Source: Clavulina sp. PMI_390
Lineage: Eukaryota; Basidiomycota; Agaricomycetes; Cantharellales; Hydnaceae
Assembly (NCBI GenBank): GCA_015039315.1
Contig: WIDE01000039.1
Location: 130,309 to 194,308, forward strand
DNA length: 64,000 nucleotides
Direction of reading: 5' to 3'
The notes beneath the pieces were generated by a model. The model was not told the origin of the DNA and searched no databases. It saw only the letters and a list, made by a program, of their open reading frames with translations. How positions within the stretch are numbered: position 1 is the stretch's first letter; each line of letters begins with the position of its first letter. Shown piece by piece: positions 62,201-64,000 of this stretch. Both the position numbers and the translations under genes were made by a program.

Positions 62201-63628
62201 TGCTGCAGAAGCTAAGCTTGGAGGTCCATCAAAGGTACGTTTTCCGTCCAATCCTTGTTTGTTCGAGTTGAGAGAATAACATTTGAACAGTTGCAGGAGT
62301 TCAATGATGAACGACCACCGGAGGAATTTGGGTACTCCAAGGCGGAGGCTGGGCAATGGGCTTCTTGCTTGCGAATCATTGACCCCATGGAGGTACAGCG
62401 CATGGTTTTCATTCCTCCCCTGATGTGAATTAACCTCCTAATTGCTGCAGTGGAGCTCACTACCGCCGATTCACTTTACCAACAACGAGGCTGCGTTTTG
62501 TGCCACAGTTGTGCCCTTCTCTGAACGCCCCGACCAGCTGCATCTAGTTGTGGGGTTGGCGCGCGATACTCGTCTGGCGCCTCGCAGCTGCACAACTGGA
62601 CTCCTTCGGACGTATCTGATCAAGGACGAGGGGCGCGTTTTAGAGCACCTACATGAAGTGAGTTCTCTCATGGTTTGAATTCCCCAACGCCGCTGACTCA
62701 ATTCCATTCACCAGACTGAGATCGATGATGTTCCTCTGGCCCTGATGCCTTTCCGCGGTCGGCTATTGGCAGGCGTTGGGACGGCACTTCGTATCTATGA
62801 TATCGGCAAGAAGAAGCTACTCCGGAAATGTGAAAACAAAGTACGTTCTTTTCGCATTTATTCCAATTGCTACGTTCTCATTGAGTCTGTTCCTTGCAGA
62901 CCTTCACTTCTCCTGTCGTTAAGTTGCGAACACAAGGCTCCCGTATCATCGTGGGGACAGCCCAAGATTCGGTATTCTTCGTCGTCTATAAGGCGGCGGA
63001 GAACCGGCTGCTTGTCTTTGCAGACGACACGGCACCTCGGTGGGTTACCTCAATGTGCATGGTCGATTACGAGACTGTTGCTGCTGGTGACAAGTTTGGA
63101 AATGTTTTCCTCAATCGCTTGCCGCCTTCCGTGACCCCCTCCGTCGACGACGATCCGACAGGAAGTGGGATTATGCACGAGAAGGCTATCCTGAATGGTG
63201 CTCCGAATAAGTCCCAACTTATGGCTCATTTCCACGTGGGCGACATCGTGACCTCCATTCATCGCGTGTCTCTCGTCCCCGGAGCCCGGGAAGTCCTCCT
63301 TTTCACGGGTCTCCACGGTACCATTGGAATGCTCGTGCCTTTTGTCTCGAAAGAAGACATCGATTTCATGAACGCCCTGGAACAACACCTTCGCACGGAA
63401 GGCCCAGGTGGCATGGGCGCGGGAGGGCAGAGCCTAGTCGGCCGTGACCAGATGGCCTATCGAGGCTACTATGTGCCTGTCAAGGCGGTTGTCGATGGTG
63501 ACTTGTGCGAGCGCTTCGCTCGTTTACCTGCAACGAGGCAAAGTGCTATTGCAGGGGAGCTGGATCGCACAGTTGGCGAAGTGCTCAAGAAATTGGACAA
63601 CCTGCGTGTTACGGCATCGGGAATGTGA
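59210..63628 (+). CDS. RSE1: Splicing factor 3B subunit 3
   Basis: Thirteen exons: 59210-59435, 59507-59898, 59960-60247, 60316-60497, 60552-61362, 61423-61500, 61552-61715, 61773-61985, 62060-62234, 62291-62392, 62451-62657, 62715-62840, 62900-63628 (1230 residues, close to the human 1217). It begins [20 protein letters not shown], the family N terminus, and continues with [18 protein letters not shown] and [19 protein letters not shown]. The three beta-propellers of the DDB1/CPSF-A fold run through the protein, and the C-terminal CPSF-A domain includes [20 protein letters not shown] and [22 protein letters not shown]3B3 (SF3b130, yeast Rse1) is the scaffold of the SF3b complex in U2 snRNP that holds the branch site during spliceosome assembly. 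All introns are GT-AG and phases match. The gene is complete in the window. Confidence 0.97.
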
Positions 63629-64000
63629 TAGCTTTCACTAATTAATGTACCATCACTTCCTTGAGCTCTTAGTTTGCGCCTTCTATGAGTATAATCTGTC
63701 GTCATGTGTCTGATTTTTGTGTAAAAGTATATTTGCATTGTGCTATCCATGACGCGGGACACCTACATGGATAAATAGTGCAGTGTAGCACTGAACTGAT
63801 GGGCTCGGCGAGCCAAAGTGCAAGATGAAAACACCGTGGGTGATGGGCAATGCAAATGGTATTAAAGGGTGGCTGAGAGGTACGCAAAGGGGATAGAGGC
63901 AACGATGCAATGCTAGTATACATTTTTTTCGCGTTAGTTTGTTGACTTTGATGGAGAATCTTGTGCAAAATGGACGTGATAACGATGCAAGAGGAGTAAT
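63629..64000. other. 3' flank of SF3B3 to window end
   Basis: No gene is evident. A minus-strand frame at 63702-63968 has no recognisable content, though the start of a gene beyond the window cannot be excluded. Confidence 0.45.

Overview
The window looks like a piece of an Agaricomycete (mushroom-forming basidiomycete) genome. Genes are split by many short introns (about 50-70 nt, with CTAAC/CTAAT-like branch points). Housekeeping genes are packed head to head or tail to tail. Several proteins belong to families I know mainly from basidiomycetes. The intron density and base use would fit Cantharellales or a similar lineage, but I cannot fix the genus. I resolved 17 protein-coding genes plus one relic. 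Exon boundaries were inferred by hand from splice signals, reading-phase continuity and family knowledge.

Left end (0.4-9.1 kb): a ten-exon seven-helix receptor-like protein; a DnaJ-X co-chaperone whose J domain carries HPA instead of HPD; an uncharacterised two-helix membrane protein; and a small secreted RlpA-like double-psi beta-barrel protein on the minus strand.

Housekeeping block (10.1-33.2 kb): PYM and the GPN-loop GTPase GPN3 diverge from a 201-bp spacer. A CLASP/Stu1 microtubule protein and the AAA+ ATPase WRNIP1/Mgs1 diverge from a 175-bp spacer. Next come an Arg/Asp-rich low-complexity protein, an AMMECR1-domain protein, and the 18-exon THO2 gene of the TREX mRNA-export complex.

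Accessory middle (33.2-46.3 kb): an alpha/beta-hydrolase-like gene with no visible nucleophile serine, then a tandem array of three paralogous multi-pass membrane proteins (about 2 kb each). All three share the same 16-exon plan, including a 14-nt exon. A decayed copy lies between the first and second. This array is the most unusual part of the window.

Right end (46.6-64 kb): the glycerophosphocholine acyltransferase GPC1 (minus), a 7.5-kb gene-poor stretch, a Ser/Pro-rich 777-residue protein ending in a sumoylation-like motif, and a complete SF3B3/Rse1 spliceosome gene.

PYM, THO2 and SF3B3 all act in mRNA maturation, but they stand among unrelated genes and nothing suggests a functional cluster. 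No tRNA, rRNA, CRISPR array or intact transposon was recognised.
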